This document shows positions 40,935-49,922 of a stretch of 64,000 nt of DNA, one piece after another; the stretch's first letter is position 1, and every line of letters begins with the position of its first letter. Origin of the DNA: Treponema sp. GTDB lineage: Bacteria > Spirochaetota > Spirochaetia > Treponematales > Treponemataceae. A program made the position numbers and the translations under genes. The notes under the pieces are model-generated. The model saw only the letters and a program-made list of their open reading frames with translations, was not told the DNA's origin and ran no database searches. Location: the NCBI GenBank assembly GCA_014804005.1, contig JAAVAP010000023.1, forward strand, positions 1 to 64,000. The letters are read 5' to 3'.

Positions 40935-41843
40935 TTACTTTCCTTTTGCGGCCTTGTTTATGTTGTTCAAAACCTTTTTGTTCACTTTCATATTGTTTCG
41001 AACAGCCATTCCTCTTTGAATTTGCGCATCCACATAGACACCTTTCGGATCGGGTTTCGCTTTGGCAATTTTTCCAGTTATTTCATAAACGCAAACTTCC
41101 GCAACCAAAGTTTCCTCGAATCCAAGTGAATCACCTGTATAAGGATCTATGATTTCCTCGCCTTGCGTAAAGATCTCAACCATAGAGCCAACGCTCAATC
41201 CTGTGGCAGGAAGCTGCACAACTCCGTTGCTTACGTTCAAAACCATCGGCGGATAAAGCTTGTTAACGATAGTAGATATAACATTCTCCGCCACATTCTT
41301 AGGCATGTCGTTGGGGTTTGAAGAAGTATATTTTGTCGTGGAGAAAACTTTACCGCCACTTTTAGAAAGCTCTCTTGGTTCTGAGAACTGTTGGCTAAGC
41401 ACGACTTGTCCAGTTTTTACATCTTTGAGTGTAACAGAAACGCTCATTTTGTAAGAAATGTTTCCAGAATCTTGACTTCTAGACGCAGTGAAATCCGTCA
41501 GTTCAGATTCAAACACATAGTCAACTCCAGTGCGCTTATCAGGCAATACTTGAAAACGACCAGAACTTACAATTTCTTGCGAAAACGCCGCTGTCAATCT
41601 CGGGAAAATCGAATCAATTGACAAGGGATTCGTGGCAGGATGAGCCAAACGGCGAGGCTTTAAAACCTCTCCTGTTTCTTTGTCGATTACAGCTGGTTCC
41701 CAAATATCACCCCAAAACCCAGTCGCAGTTGTCTGACGCAAATTCGTAGTAGTAGAAATCAAACCAATTACAGGCTTGGACTCCTGCGCGAAAACCGAAG
41801 CGGCAAAAACAAGTGCTGCCGCCAATCCAAAAACTTTTTTCAT
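40935..41843 (-). CDS. Exported CsgG-like protein
   Basis: A 302-residue protein with a cleavable signal peptide (KKVFGLAAALVFAASVFAQ). The order SIDSIFPRLTAAFSQEIVSSGRFQVL, then DYVFESELTDF, SVSVTLKDVKTGQVV and ENVISTIVNKLYPP matches the CsgG/curli-assembly-like fold, which forms or regulates outer-membrane complexes. It has no lipobox Cys, unlike true CsgG. TTAGGAGG precedes ATG 41843. A degenerate copy of the four-hairpin element lies between it and the gene at 42004. Confidence 0.7.
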   Translation of the reverse strand: MKKVFGLAAALVFAASVFAQESKPVIGLISTTTNLRQTTATGFWGDIWEPAVIDKETGEVLKPRRLAHPATNPLSIDSIFPRLTAAFSQEIVSSGRFQVLPDKRTGVDYVFESELTDFTASRSQDSGNISYKMSVSVTLKDVKTGQVVLSQQFSEPRELSKSGGKVFSTTKYTSSNPNDMPKNVAENVISTIVNKLYPPMVLNVSNGVVQLPATGLSVGSMVEIFTQGEEIIDPYTGDSLGFEETLVAEVCVYEITGKIAKAKPDPKGVYVDAQIQRGMAVRNNMKVNKKVLNNINKAAKGK

Positions 41844-41884
41844 TATTAACCTCCTAATGAAAAAATGAAATTACTCGCTTTGAA

Positions 41885-41996
41885 AATTCAAAGCATAAAT
41901 TTATTTGCACAACGCAAATAGCAATATAATTAACAAGTTTTCTAAATAAAACTCAGCGTTAAAATTTACGAAAGTAATCAGTCATCAATTTTAAAC
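41885..41996. repeat. Four-hairpin intergenic element, degenerate copy D
   Basis: AACAAGTTTTCTAAATAAAA then CTCAGCGTTAAAATT aligns with hairpins 3-4 of copy A (AACAAGCGAGTTTTC..., then CTCGGCATTAAAATT). The pairing is largely decayed. Confidence 0.55.
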
Positions 41997-42003
41997 ATTC
42001 CAC

Positions 42004-43221
42004 CTATAACCCCAACCGTTTTTTAAAATCATTTGTCCCACCGCCATTAGAATTCCCGCTCGTTTGAGATTTTTGTGCGCCCGCTCTTTCTTTTGGCGGA
42101 ACATAAACTTTATCTTCATACACAGTATATTTTTGGCTTGATTTTTCTTGCGCCGAAGAAATGTCTTTTGTTTTCAGCTGCTTTTGCAAAATCTTTCCAA
42201 ATTCCTCTGTTGATTCATTGTTGTATTCGCCGCCAAGGTCTTCCGTAAGCATCGTATGAACGGCGAGCCCCACGACATTAAATCCTTTTATTCCCCTAAT
42301 CCAATCGGCAGAACAAGAAACGTGATATATGGCGACCGGCTTTCCTGTTTTTGTGGTGATTAGATTGAAGTACGCTTGATAAATATCCCCCTTCGCCTTG
42401 GTAATAGCCGCATAGCAATAATAAGGCGCACTCACCAACTTTCCAGCTTCGGTAATTGTGGCTTCATCATATATTCCGCTTTCACTCATTTTTATTTTTT
42501 CAATCGCGCCTTTTTCAACGCCTTGGTCAAGCGGAGTGATTTTCGAATACGAAAAAAATGCGTTGGCAAGCCGTCCTGGAAGAAGTTCCCGCATCCAAAC
42601 ATCATCACAATTTATAAGCACGGGCGGCAAAAACGCTACTCTAAAATCATTGTCGCGCTCAGTAACGCCTTTTCCGCTGGATTTCCACGCCATAGTTTTT
42701 TTGAAACTTTCTATGCTTTTCGCGCTATGCACTCCGCCCATATCTTCTTCAAGCATTTTTAGCACAGCCTTGTTCACAACGGAATCTTTTCCGCCCTTGT
42801 AAAGGTCTTCCATTGTGCAATCTTCCTCATAGGTGGCGACTGGAACACCAGTCGTCGCGTTGATTATGTTAAAATACACATTGAACAATCTGCTGATTTT
42901 TATGACTTTTATGTAGCACAAATAATTCGCATTTATAAGTTTTCCAGCCTCGATGATCATCCGCTCATCATAAGCAGCATCTTCACTTTTTTTGATTTGT
43001 TCAAGCGTCGTCGCAAGAGTGGCGGAATCGAAAGTCAATAAATCCGAATACCTGTTTATTTGGCTGACAAGCGCATTGTTGACGACTGTCGGAATCCAAT
43101 TTTTTTCATCGGGCGTACAATACACGAGAATCGGATCAAAAAATGCAATCGCCATCTCTTCGCAGAACGCGCCAAAAGAAAGCAACGCCGCAAACGCCAT
43201 AATAAAAAATTTTCTTTTCAT
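42004..43221 (-). CDS. Exported protein with two CsgG/LpoB-like domains
   Basis: A 405-residue protein with a signal peptide (RKFFIMAFAALLSFGAFC). Residues 20-190 and 195-350 are internal repeats, each with LANAFF/VVNNALVSQINRYS..., a YDEx[AR][MT]I-x-EAGKLI/V motif, CY(I/A)xITKxKG and a conserved MLxEDxGG near the end. The C-terminal tail is Ser/Thr/Gln-rich and disordered. It is related in fold to periplasmic CsgG-like sensors; function unknown. AAGGAG precedes ATG 43221; the longer frame from 43236 is rejected. Confidence 0.65.
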   Translation of the reverse strand: MKRKFFIMAFAALLSFGAFCEEMAIAFFDPILVYCTPDEKNWIPTVVNNALVSQINRYSDLLTFDSATLATTLEQIKKSEDAAYDERMIIEAGKLINANYLCYIKVIKISRLFNVYFNIINATTGVPVATYEEDCTMEDLYKGGKDSVVNKAVLKMLEEDMGGVHSAKSIESFKKTMAWKSSGKGVTERDNDFRVAFLPPVLINCDDVWMRELLPGRLANAFFSYSKITPLDQGVEKGAIEKIKMSESGIYDEATITEAGKLVSAPYYCYAAITKAKGDIYQAYFNLITTKTGKPVAIYHVSCSADWIRGIKGFNVVGLAVHTMLTEDLGGEYNNESTEEFGKILQKQLKTKDISSAQEKSSQKYTVYEDKVYVPPKERAGAQKSQTSGNSNGGGTNDFKKRLGL

Positions 43222-43257
43222 ACAAACTCCTTTCAATTTTTCGCTTTTTTCAATTGC

Positions 43258-44271
43258 CTATATATTTTCATAAAATTCTCGCATCAAAGAATTTTTTAGT
43301 TCGTCAAGAATTTTTGTTTCAATTTGCTTTTCGAGAGTTCGCTCGTTGAACGCCTTGCTTCGCTCAAAAGTTTTACCATAGACAAAAAGAATTTCCTCAC
43401 CGCCAAAAATTTCTATGCTTATGCTTGGGGTCGCAGTGAAAACTTCGCCATCAGAAACAATATTTTTTTCGATTTTGATTGACATAGAGTATTTTTCATT
43501 CTCTCCGCGCTTCTTTAAAGCAAAACCTTCATTCGCAAAAATATCACGAATCGTCGTTTCAATCGCATTGTTAATTTCTCCGTCGGCGGAAATTCCTATA
43601 ATTGTTTGCGCGGCAAGTCGAGAAACTTTCGCGTCAATTCCCAACATTTTTTCGCTGTCGTTTTCAGCAATTTCTGTATTGGGAGAAAGCAAAGCAAGAT
43701 ATTCGGAAAGTGAAATATATTCCTTTGCAAATGCCGACGCTTTCGCATAATATCGAACGGCGGAAAAAGGATTTTGCTTTTCCCTTTCAACGGCGAGATT
43801 GTAGTAGCCCAAAAAACTTTTCTTGCTTTTTGACATTCGCTGAAAAATCAATTTTGTTGCGTTCACCTTGTTTATGAATGCCGCGCAATAATGCGTTTGC
43901 TTTTTTGCGTCAAAATAGAATTCATATTCAATGCCGAAAATTTCCACGTCGGACTTTACGCCGATATTTCGCGAAATGACATTTTTTTTGTACCATGATT
44001 TTTCTTCACCACGCGATTCTTCAATCATCAAAGAAGAAGAATTTGTTTGAGATTGAATCGAAGCGTCAAAATAATTCGCAAGCAAATCCAATGATTTTTC
44101 GCGCGCCTCGTCTCTACTTGAAGCAGTTGAAACATAGCCAATGTAATCGCGTCCGTAAGCCGAATTGAAATCTTTCACCCAATTTGGCGCGGCCGGCTTG
44201 GAAAATCCAATACCACAAAAAACGAAAACAAATATCGCGAAAAATACTTTTTTCTTAAATGCCCTAATCAC
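43258..44271 (-). CDS. Exported LPP20-like protein
   Basis: A 337-residue protein with a signal peptide (FAIFVFVFCGIGFSKP). Residues 25-120 look like the LPP20 domain (PNWVKDFNSAYGRDYIGYVSTASSRDEAREKSLDLLANYF), also found at the N-terminus of the flagellar protein FlgT. The remainder is a helical linker followed by a CsgG-like half (IIGISADGEINNAIETTI). The start is GTG 44271 with GAGGAAAAATC before it. It is co-directional with two more exported genes. Confidence 0.65.
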   Translation of the reverse strand: MIRAFKKKVFFAIFVFVFCGIGFSKPAAPNWVKDFNSAYGRDYIGYVSTASSRDEAREKSLDLLANYFDASIQSQTNSSSLMIEESRGEEKSWYKKNVISRNIGVKSDVEIFGIEYEFYFDAKKQTHYCAAFINKVNATKLIFQRMSKSKKSFLGYYNLAVEREKQNPFSAVRYYAKASAFAKEYISLSEYLALLSPNTEIAENDSEKMLGIDAKVSRLAAQTIIGISADGEINNAIETTIRDIFANEGFALKKRGENEKYSMSIKIEKNIVSDGEVFTATPSISIEIFGGEEILFVYGKTFERSKAFNERTLEKQIETKILDELKNSLMREFYENI

Positions 44272-44294
44272 GATTTTTCCTCAAAGCCCCATTC

Positions 44295-45002
44295 TCACTT
44301 CACATCGTCGTAAGTCGTTTCCTCAAGGCTCGCGTCCGCGTCACCCAAAATCGTCTTTTCAATCGAGGCGACAATCATTTTCATCAAAAGCGGATCTTGC
44401 GCCGTGTTTTCAGGAAGATTTTGCATCGCCGCGTCCAACTGCGACTTGAACGCTTTTTTTGGAATGCCCCAAACCGTGTAATAGGCATAGGTGATGTCGC
44501 AGTCATCTTCGGTTTTGATTTTTTTCACACCGGACTTCGCGATGCCGCTTTTAATCCAATACGAGCCGAAACGTTCAAGACCATTCACGCGCACATTGGA
44601 AAGAACCGTCGTAACATCGGTGATTGCCTGGTTGATTTTCGTTTCGTTAAGATTTTGTTCTGCCTGCATCGTCGCCTGAGTCGCCCTGCCAATTTCCGCT
44701 GAAATCGATTGCGCGACATTCGACTGTAATTCAACTTTGTCCGTCCAAGTTTCCAAAAAATCCAAGTTCGTTCCACACGCGTTGAAAACCCAAACCATAT
44801 AATCATCAAGGTCAAATTCCTTGACAATCTTGCGCTTATTGTTTTCCGCCACAGCTTTCGTCCAATCGGGAATTTGAATTCCAGCATCGCGTCCTTGCCA
44901 GTCCAACTGAACTGGCGCGGCCTTTGTAGCCTTTGGCTTTGCCGCGCTCGCCGCAACAACAATCAAAAACAAAACAAATGTTGACAAAAACGCTTTTTTC
45001 AT
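44295..45002 (-). CDS. Exported LPP20-like protein, first gene of the cluster
   Basis: A 235-residue protein with a signal peptide (KKAFLSTFVLFLIVVAASAAK). It shares the PDWTKAV-like opening and the AIT(D)-VxxNVRVNGLERFGSYW pattern of LPP20-type domains. GGAGG lies 5 nt before ATG 45002. It begins a run of four exported minus-strand genes down to 40935 behind a good promoter at 45053-45081. Confidence 0.6.
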   Translation of the reverse strand: MKKAFLSTFVLFLIVVAASAAKPKATKAAPVQLDWQGRDAGIQIPDWTKAVAENNKRKIVKEFDLDDYMVWVFNACGTNLDFLETWTDKVELQSNVAQSISAEIGRATQATMQAEQNLNETKINQAITDVTTVLSNVRVNGLERFGSYWIKSGIAKSGVKKIKTEDDCDITYAYYTVWGIPKKAFKSQLDAAMQNLPENTAQDPLLMKMIVASIEKTILGDADASLEETTYDDVK

Positions 45003-45052
45003 TTTGTCCTCCAAAATTGATTTTTCCCATTCTTTTCGAATGATTTTTCCGA

Positions 45053-45081
45053 ATTATAAATCTTTTGGATAAAATAGTCAA
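45053..45081 (-). promoter_or_regulatory. Promoter of the LPP20/CsgG-like cluster
   Basis: TTGACT (45081-45076), 17-nt spacer, TATAAT (45058-45053), leader about 45 nt to ATG 45002. It is divergent from the HTH regulator at 45161. Confidence 0.65.
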
Positions 45082-45160
45082 GCAAAAAGAAGTATTTTTA
45101 TATATTCTCATTCTTTTTGATTATGTTTATATTTAAAGTATTCTGGATAATTCTATAAAT

Positions 45161-45490
45161 ATGGTGGAAATAAATATAAGGAAGATTTTCGGGGGAAACG
45201 TCAAAAAATACAGGAAAAAACTCGGGCTTTCGCAGGAGCAGCTTTCGGAACGCCTCGGCATCACTCCGAACCACTTGAGCGTGATAGAAACTGGCGCGAA
45301 ATTTGTCACTTACAAGTTGCTCGAAAAAATCGTCGCAGAACTGCAAGTGATGCCGATGTCGCTTTTTTTTACGGAAGGAAGCGCGCCGCTCGACGAATCG
45401 AAAATCAACAGAATAAACGAGATTATCCAAAAAGAACTTTCGCTTTGCGCGACAAAGATTCAAGACAAAATCCAGGAAGAGATTTATTGA
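45161..45490 (+). CDS. XRE-family helix-turn-helix regulator
   Basis: A 109-residue protein with a canonical HTH at residues 12-65 (YRKKLGLSQEQLSERLGITPNHLSVIETG) and a short C-terminal helix for dimerisation. It is divergent from the exported LPP20/CsgG-like cluster and is the natural candidate to regulate it. The start is immediately downstream of a GATAAT -10-like box with no ribosome site. Confidence 0.85.
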   Translation: MVEINIRKIFGGNVKKYRKKLGLSQEQLSERLGITPNHLSVIETGAKFVTYKLLEKIVAELQVMPMSLFFTEGSAPLDESKINRINEIIQKELSLCATKIQDKIQEEIY

Positions 45491-45507
45491 CGTTGCAGCG
45501 CGGATTT

Positions 45508-46014
45508 TCAAACGTGCTTTTCAATTTGTTCCAACGCGCATTTGAATTCTTTTTCATTCGCAAATTGAATTTGGATTTTTTTTGAATCGACAAGCTCTAT
45601 TTGCAAAATCAAATTTCCATGAATATTTTCCGCGTTCGCGCAATTTTCCACGCCTTTGATTTTTTCGTAAGGAAGAAATTCGCCGCCGCCGATTATGCCG
45701 TTTTCGTAAATTCCGTTGTTCACGTTGCAAGCATCGTCGTGGCAAGAAATGAAAATCGCAAGCGAGCAAAGCGCGCAAATCAAAATCACAAAAAACGCGC
45801 TGTAATTTACCAAAAACGCAAAAGCAAGCACGAGCGGAATCACAATCCAAAGCGAGAGCGTTTTTCGTTTTGAAGGAGACGCGGTTTTAAAAATGAGCGC
45901 GCCCGCCGACACGTGAATTTTTTCGCGACGATTTTTTTGCGTGGCAAGCATCGCAATGTAGAAAATCAAAGCCGCGCCACATGTAGTCAATTCGGTTATA
46001 AAAATTTTGTTCAT
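45508..46014 (-). CDS. Small membrane protein of unknown function
   Basis: A 168-residue protein with an N-terminal membrane segment and two more around residues 55-92 (IVIPLVLAFAFLVNY; FFVILICALCSLAIFI), followed by a soluble PH-like strand-rich part (GIYENGIIGGGEFLPYEKIKGVE). I recognise no family. It follows the Nudix gene by 26 bp on the same strand. Confidence 0.55.
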   Translation of the reverse strand: MNKIFITELTTCGAALIFYIAMLATQKNRREKIHVSAGALIFKTASPSKRKTLSLWIVIPLVLAFAFLVNYSAFFVILICALCSLAIFISCHDDACNVNNGIYENGIIGGGEFLPYEKIKGVENCANAENIHGNLILQIELVDSKKIQIQFANEKEFKCALEQIEKHV

Positions 46015-46040
46015 GATTTATCTTTATCTGCCAAATTTTT

Positions 46041-46589
46041 TCAAATTTTATTTTTGAGCCAAACAGCCAAGGCTTTTCTCGCCGAGTCAAACGCCAGCGG
46101 CAAATCGTTGATGTCTTTTTGCGAAGCGATTTTTTTTGTAACAACTTCGCTCACTTCTTTTTTGTCCGCGCGAATCGCATCCAAAAAATTTTCGCCTTTT
46201 TCAAGTCGAACTTTTGCCTCAAAAAAAATGTCGCACGTTTTGTAGAAAAAATTTTTGTATTCATAAGTGTTCGGAAAACTCGCAATGAATTTCAGCGAAT
46301 CGGCTTTTACGCGCAAGCCGGTTTCTTCAAAGCATTCGCGAATCGCGCCTTCTTCCGCGCTTTCGTCGGGATTGCAAAATCCGCCGGGCAAAGCCAAAAA
46401 TCCTTTGCGCGGATTCTTCGCGCGTTTTTCAAAAAAAACATTTCCATTCGCGTCGCAAATAATCAAGCCCACGGCCGCAGCCACATTGTTATACAAATCA
46501 AAATCGCAATCCGAACAAATCCATTTTTTGTTTTGGACAAACTGAATTTTTTTCGAGCCGCATTTCGGACAAAAATTGAATTCATTCAT
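46041..46589 (-). CDS. Zinc-ribbon Nudix hydrolase
   Basis: A 182-residue protein. Residues 6-32 hold a zinc ribbon (CPKCGS...CSDCD) and the Nudix box follows at about 68-92 (GGFCNPDESAEEGAIRECFEETGL, the GX5EX7REUXEEXGU pattern). This architecture resembles NudC-type NADH pyrophosphatases and ADP-ribose hydrolases. ATG 46589 overlaps the stop of the upstream gene by eight bases. Confidence 0.85.
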   Translation of the reverse strand: MNEFNFCPKCGSKKIQFVQNKKWICSDCDFDLYNNVAAAVGLIICDANGNVFFEKRAKNPRKGFLALPGGFCNPDESAEEGAIRECFEETGLRVKADSLKFIASFPNTYEYKNFFYKTCDIFFEAKVRLEKGENFLDAIRADKKEVSEVVTKKIASQKDINDLPLAFDSARKALAVWLKNKI

Positions 46590-46968
46590 CGCTCGCTCCG
46601 TTGTCGGCATTTGTGCGGACGCGGACGCAACGCTCGAGCAGCTCCAATTCTTTGTTCAATTTTTGCTCGTCGCCGTTCGTGAGAATTTTGTCGATCGCAG
46701 AACTCACCCTCGTAATTTGGAGCGCGAGCGCCTGTTCGAATTTTCCCGCGCGAACCGAAACGCTCGGCTCGATTTTTTTCGTGCCTTCAAAGCAGCAGTG
46801 AATTATTGCCTTTTGCTCGGGATATTTTTCCGCAAGATTTTTCGATTTTTCGTCCAGCACCGCAAATCGATTTATTATGTTCAGCATTGAATCCTGTGCG
46901 GCTTTAAAACTTTCGGGCGAAGCGATTTTCGAGAATTTCAATTTTTCAAAAATTTTTTTCAAAAACAT
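46582..46968 (-). CDS. Helical protein of unknown function
   Basis: A 128-residue, largely helical, charged protein (MFLKKIFEKLKFSKI start, then AQDSMLNIINRFAVLDEKSKNLAEKY). No motif recognised. GGAAAA precedes ATG 46968. It is translationally coupled to the Nudix gene. Confidence 0.55.
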   Translation of the reverse strand: MFLKKIFEKLKFSKIASPESFKAAQDSMLNIINRFAVLDEKSKNLAEKYPEQKAIIHCCFEGTKKIEPSVSVRAGKFEQALALQITRVSSAIDKILTNGDEQKLNKELELLERCVRVRTNADNGASDE

Positions 46969-47083
46969 TTTTCCAACACCAAAATCTATTTTAAATTAAA
47001 TCCGCAAAAAACTCAATGAAAATTTTTCAACGCCAATTTTTTTGAAAGCGAATTTCGCTAAAAAAATCTTGCGCTATTCAAAC

Positions 47084-47350
47084 CTACGCGCCGCGCTTCT
47101 TCGCTTCGAACTGCACGATGAACGCGAAAATTTTCGCCACGGCTTCCCACGTTTCTTCGGGAATCGCCTGCCCGATTTCCTGCACGCTCAAAAAATCAGC
47201 GAGCGCGGCATCTTCCGTAATCGGGATTTTTTTTTCGGCGGCGACTTCGAGCATTTTTTGCGCCAAAAATCCTTTCGCGCTCGCGGCGATGAACGGTGCG
47301 CTCGCGCCTTCCGGATATTTCAACGCCACGGCTTTTTCCACTTTGCACAT
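47084..47350 (-). CDS. FlhB C-terminal-like protein (YlqH type)
   Basis: An 88-residue protein resembling the cytoplasmic FlhB_C domain without the NPTH cleavage site: AVALKYPEGASAPFIAASAKGFLAQKMLEVAAEKKIPITED. Such solo domains interact with the flagellar export gate and FliK. Its start overlaps the stop of the FliK-like gene (TGATG). The pair matches the ylqG-ylqH arrangement beside rplS in Firmicutes. Confidence 0.8.
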   Translation of the reverse strand: MCKVEKAVALKYPEGASAPFIAASAKGFLAQKMLEVAAEKKIPITEDAALADFLSVQEIGQAIPEETWEAVAKIFAFIVQFEAKKRGA

Positions 47351-48636
47351 CACGCAAAACCCTCCACGGAAGAAAGCGGAAAATCTTCCGTGCCAAACGC
47401 CGAAAATTCCTCGGGCGAAATCGCGCGCACTTCCACGCCTTCGCCGAAAATCCGCGCCAAACTTTCCGCCGAAGGAGATGCAAAATCCGCGCCGCATTCG
47501 TCTCCAAACGAAAAAAGCACACGGCAAACTTTTTTGTCTTTAAAGCATAGCACAAAACGCAAATCTTTTCCAGCGAATTTAAAATTCACAGAAATTTTTT
47601 CCGCGAGATTTTTTTCCAAGTCAACGCAAATTCGAAAAACGCCCGCGCCGCGCAAAGCGTCCTCGCCGTTTTTGTGAAGCGAATTCATTTCAAATTCGAA
47701 TGGCAAGAAAATCCAATTTTTTTTCCCTTGCGAAAAATTTTTTGCGGCCTTTTGGTTGAAAAATGCCAAAAAATTTTTTTTGAAATTTTCGCCGCTGAAA
47801 AAATCGTTCGTGCCAAAATCGGAATTCCGCAAAGCAAAATCGTGTTTTGCGTCGCCCTGAAAATCGCCAACGAGCGCGGAAGAAAAAAAATTCTTTATTT
47901 CGTCGGCGCATTGCTTCAAAAAAAATTCGCAATTATTTTCCAAATCCGAAATTTTGTGAAGCGCGGCGTTTTCCAAAATCGCATCATTTTTTGAATCAGA
48001 ATCGGATTTTTTTTCCGCAGAATTTTCGCCGGAATTTTCGTCACTTGAATTTTCTTTGCGCGGATTTTCATTTTCGCCTTCCTGAAAATAGCCGCCGAGC
48101 AACTCCATGATTTCTTCAAGAAAATCGTCCGAATCAAATCCTTTTTGTTCCAAAAGAATCGCGCTTTCTGCGGCATCGATTTCGCGCCCCGCAAATTTCG
48201 CGGCAAGCCTTCGCGCCTTTTTCATCAACGCGGGATCAAGCCTCGCGCCGCTTTGCATCAAAAATTGCAGGATTTTTTGCGAAATGCCATCGGCGGGCAA
48301 ACCGAGGCTCGCCAAAAACGCGCTCGCTTCGGGACTTTGAAAATTGAAATTTTGCACGGAAATTGCGTTCGCGCCAGAAATTTTTCCGCTTCCATTTTTC
48401 GGCAAAAGAAAAAATTTTCCGTTCACAATTTTCACTTGGGCACGAAAAGTTTCGCCTGTCTTGAGCGGAAAATCAGATTTGACAAAAAAACGTCCGCCTG
48501 CAAAACTCGCCAGATATTTTCCGCCGCCTTGATTTTGCAGAATGCGCACAAAAAGAAAATCGCCCTCCCTGACGCTCCTTTGGATGCCAGAAAGGGCTGT
48601 TTGAGAATGAATTGCTACATTTTGCACTTCGCTCAT
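47350..48636 (-). CDS. FliK-like (YlqG-type) protein
   Basis: A 428-residue protein with low-complexity acidic Ser/Glu/Asn stretches in the middle (residues 185-220) and a C-terminal segment (VDLEKNLAEKISVNFKFAGKDLRFVLCF) that resembles the FliK/YlqG C-terminal fold. Hook-length control or modulation of export specificity is inferred from this and from coupling to the FlhB-like gene. It starts 11 bases after the rplS stop. Confidence 0.6.
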   Translation of the reverse strand: MSEVQNVAIHSQTALSGIQRSVREGDFLFVRILQNQGGGKYLASFAGGRFFVKSDFPLKTGETFRAQVKIVNGKFFLLPKNGSGKISGANAISVQNFNFQSPEASAFLASLGLPADGISQKILQFLMQSGARLDPALMKKARRLAAKFAGREIDAAESAILLEQKGFDSDDFLEEIMELLGGYFQEGENENPRKENSSDENSGENSAEKKSDSDSKNDAILENAALHKISDLENNCEFFLKQCADEIKNFFSSALVGDFQGDAKHDFALRNSDFGTNDFFSGENFKKNFLAFFNQKAAKNFSQGKKNWIFLPFEFEMNSLHKNGEDALRGAGVFRICVDLEKNLAEKISVNFKFAGKDLRFVLCFKDKKVCRVLFSFGDECGADFASPSAESLARIFGEGVEVRAISPEEFSAFGTEDFPLSSVEGFA

Positions 48637-48647
48637 TCGAGCAGAAA

Positions 48648-49094
48648 TTATTTGGCTTCGGTCTGCGCTTTTTCAGAAGCGGCGGCTTCCTTTGCGGCCG
48701 CGGCCTCATTTGCGCGAGCGTTGCGTTCGGCGATGGCCTTGGCAACTTTTCCGCCCACGCGCTGCTTGACTTTGGCGGCCTTTCCAACTTTGTCGCGGAT
48801 GTAGTAAAGTTTCGCGCGGCGCACTTTTCCAGGTCGCGTGATTTCCACTTTCATAATTCGCGGAGAATTAATCGGGAAAATGCGCTCCACTCCCACGTTG
48901 TAGGAAATTTTTCGCACGGTGAAAGTCCTGCGCGCGCCTTCGTTTTTCATCGCGATTACAAGCCCTTCAAAAACCTGAACGCGCTCAGTCTTGCCTTCCA
49001 CGATTTTAAAGAAAACTTTAACCGTGTCGCCGACATTGAACGGCTGCGCGTTCGGGCGTTTTTGCTGCTCTTCGATCGTCTTTATAATGTCCAT
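48648..49094 (-). CDS. rplS: 50S ribosomal protein L19
   Basis: A 148-residue L19 with the family core ([68 protein letters not shown]). The last 30 residues form an Ala/Glu/Lys-rich tail not present in most L19 proteins. AGGAGG precedes ATG 49094. Confidence 0.97.
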   Translation of the reverse strand: MDIIKTIEEQQKRPNAQPFNVGDTVKVFFKIVEGKTERVQVFEGLVIAMKNEGARRTFTVRKISYNVGVERIFPINSPRIMKVEITRPGKVRRAKLYYIRDKVGKAAKVKQRVGGKVAKAIAERNARANEAAAAKEAAASEKAQTEAK

Positions 49095-49153
49095 TTTTTC
49101 CTCCTGTTAAACACAAGCAATGCCGCATTCAAAGCGCAAGTCAAATCCTTCGC

Positions 49154-49918
49154 TCATTTCTTTGCGGAATGCTTTATGAAAACTGCTTCCGTCAATTCCT
49201 CAATCATTTTTTCGGCTTCCAAAGAAAGCGTTCCGCCCATTCTCGCCTCGGCAATCAAATCGGGCCGATTCAAAAATGTTTTTTGGATGCGCTTTTTCAG
49301 CCTCCATTTTCGGATGTTCTCATGGTTTCCGGAAATCAAAACTTCCGGCACTTCCATGCCCTTGTACACGGGCGGCCTTGTGTACTGCGGGTACTCCAAA
49401 AGCAAATCGGAAAAACTTTCTTCCGCGAGCGACTCGCTTGAAATCACGCCGTCAATCAGCCGATAAACGGTGTCAATCACGACTTGCGCCGCCACTTCGC
49501 CGCTCGACATAACGTAGTCGCCGATGCATATTTCGTCGTCCACGTAACGGTCGATAATCCGCTGGTCGATTCCTTCGTAACGGCCGCAAATCATCACAAG
49601 TTCTTCTTCTTTGCTCAATTCGGCCGCGAATTTCTGCGTAAAAGGCTTCCCAGAAGGCGTAACGTAAATCACGCGCTTTTCCTTTTTGTAGGCCTTCACG
49701 CTTTCAAGCGCGGCACCAAGGACTTCGGGCAGCATGAGTTGCCCTGCCCCTCCGCCATACGGACTGTCATCACAAGTGCGGCGCTTATCCAAGGCAAAAT
49801 CCCTGATATTCACCAAATCGTAGGCAACAATTCCCTTTTGAACTGCGCGCGCCATGATTGAGCTTTCAAAATAAACGCGCACGATTTCCGGGAACAAGGT
49901 CAGCACAGTAAATTTCAC
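49154..49918 (-). CDS. trmD: tRNA (guanine-N1)-methyltransferase TrmD
   Basis: A 254-residue SPOUT methyltransferase making m1G37. It shows MKFTVLTLFPEIVRVYF, DDSPYGGGAGQLM, the knot residues MICGRYEGIDQR and IGDYVMSSGEVAA, and the C-terminal PPVYKGMEVPEVLISGNHENIRKWR. The start is GTG 49918 with CTGGAG before it. Confidence 0.97.
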   Translation of the reverse strand: MKFTVLTLFPEIVRVYFESSIMARAVQKGIVAYDLVNIRDFALDKRRTCDDSPYGGGAGQLMLPEVLGAALESVKAYKKEKRVIYVTPSGKPFTQKFAAELSKEEELVMICGRYEGIDQRIIDRYVDDEICIGDYVMSSGEVAAQVVIDTVYRLIDGVISSESLAEESFSDLLLEYPQYTRPPVYKGMEVPEVLISGNHENIRKWRLKKRIQKTFLNRPDLIAEARMGGTLSLEAEKMIEELTEAVFIKHSAKK

Positions 49919-49922
49919 TGGA

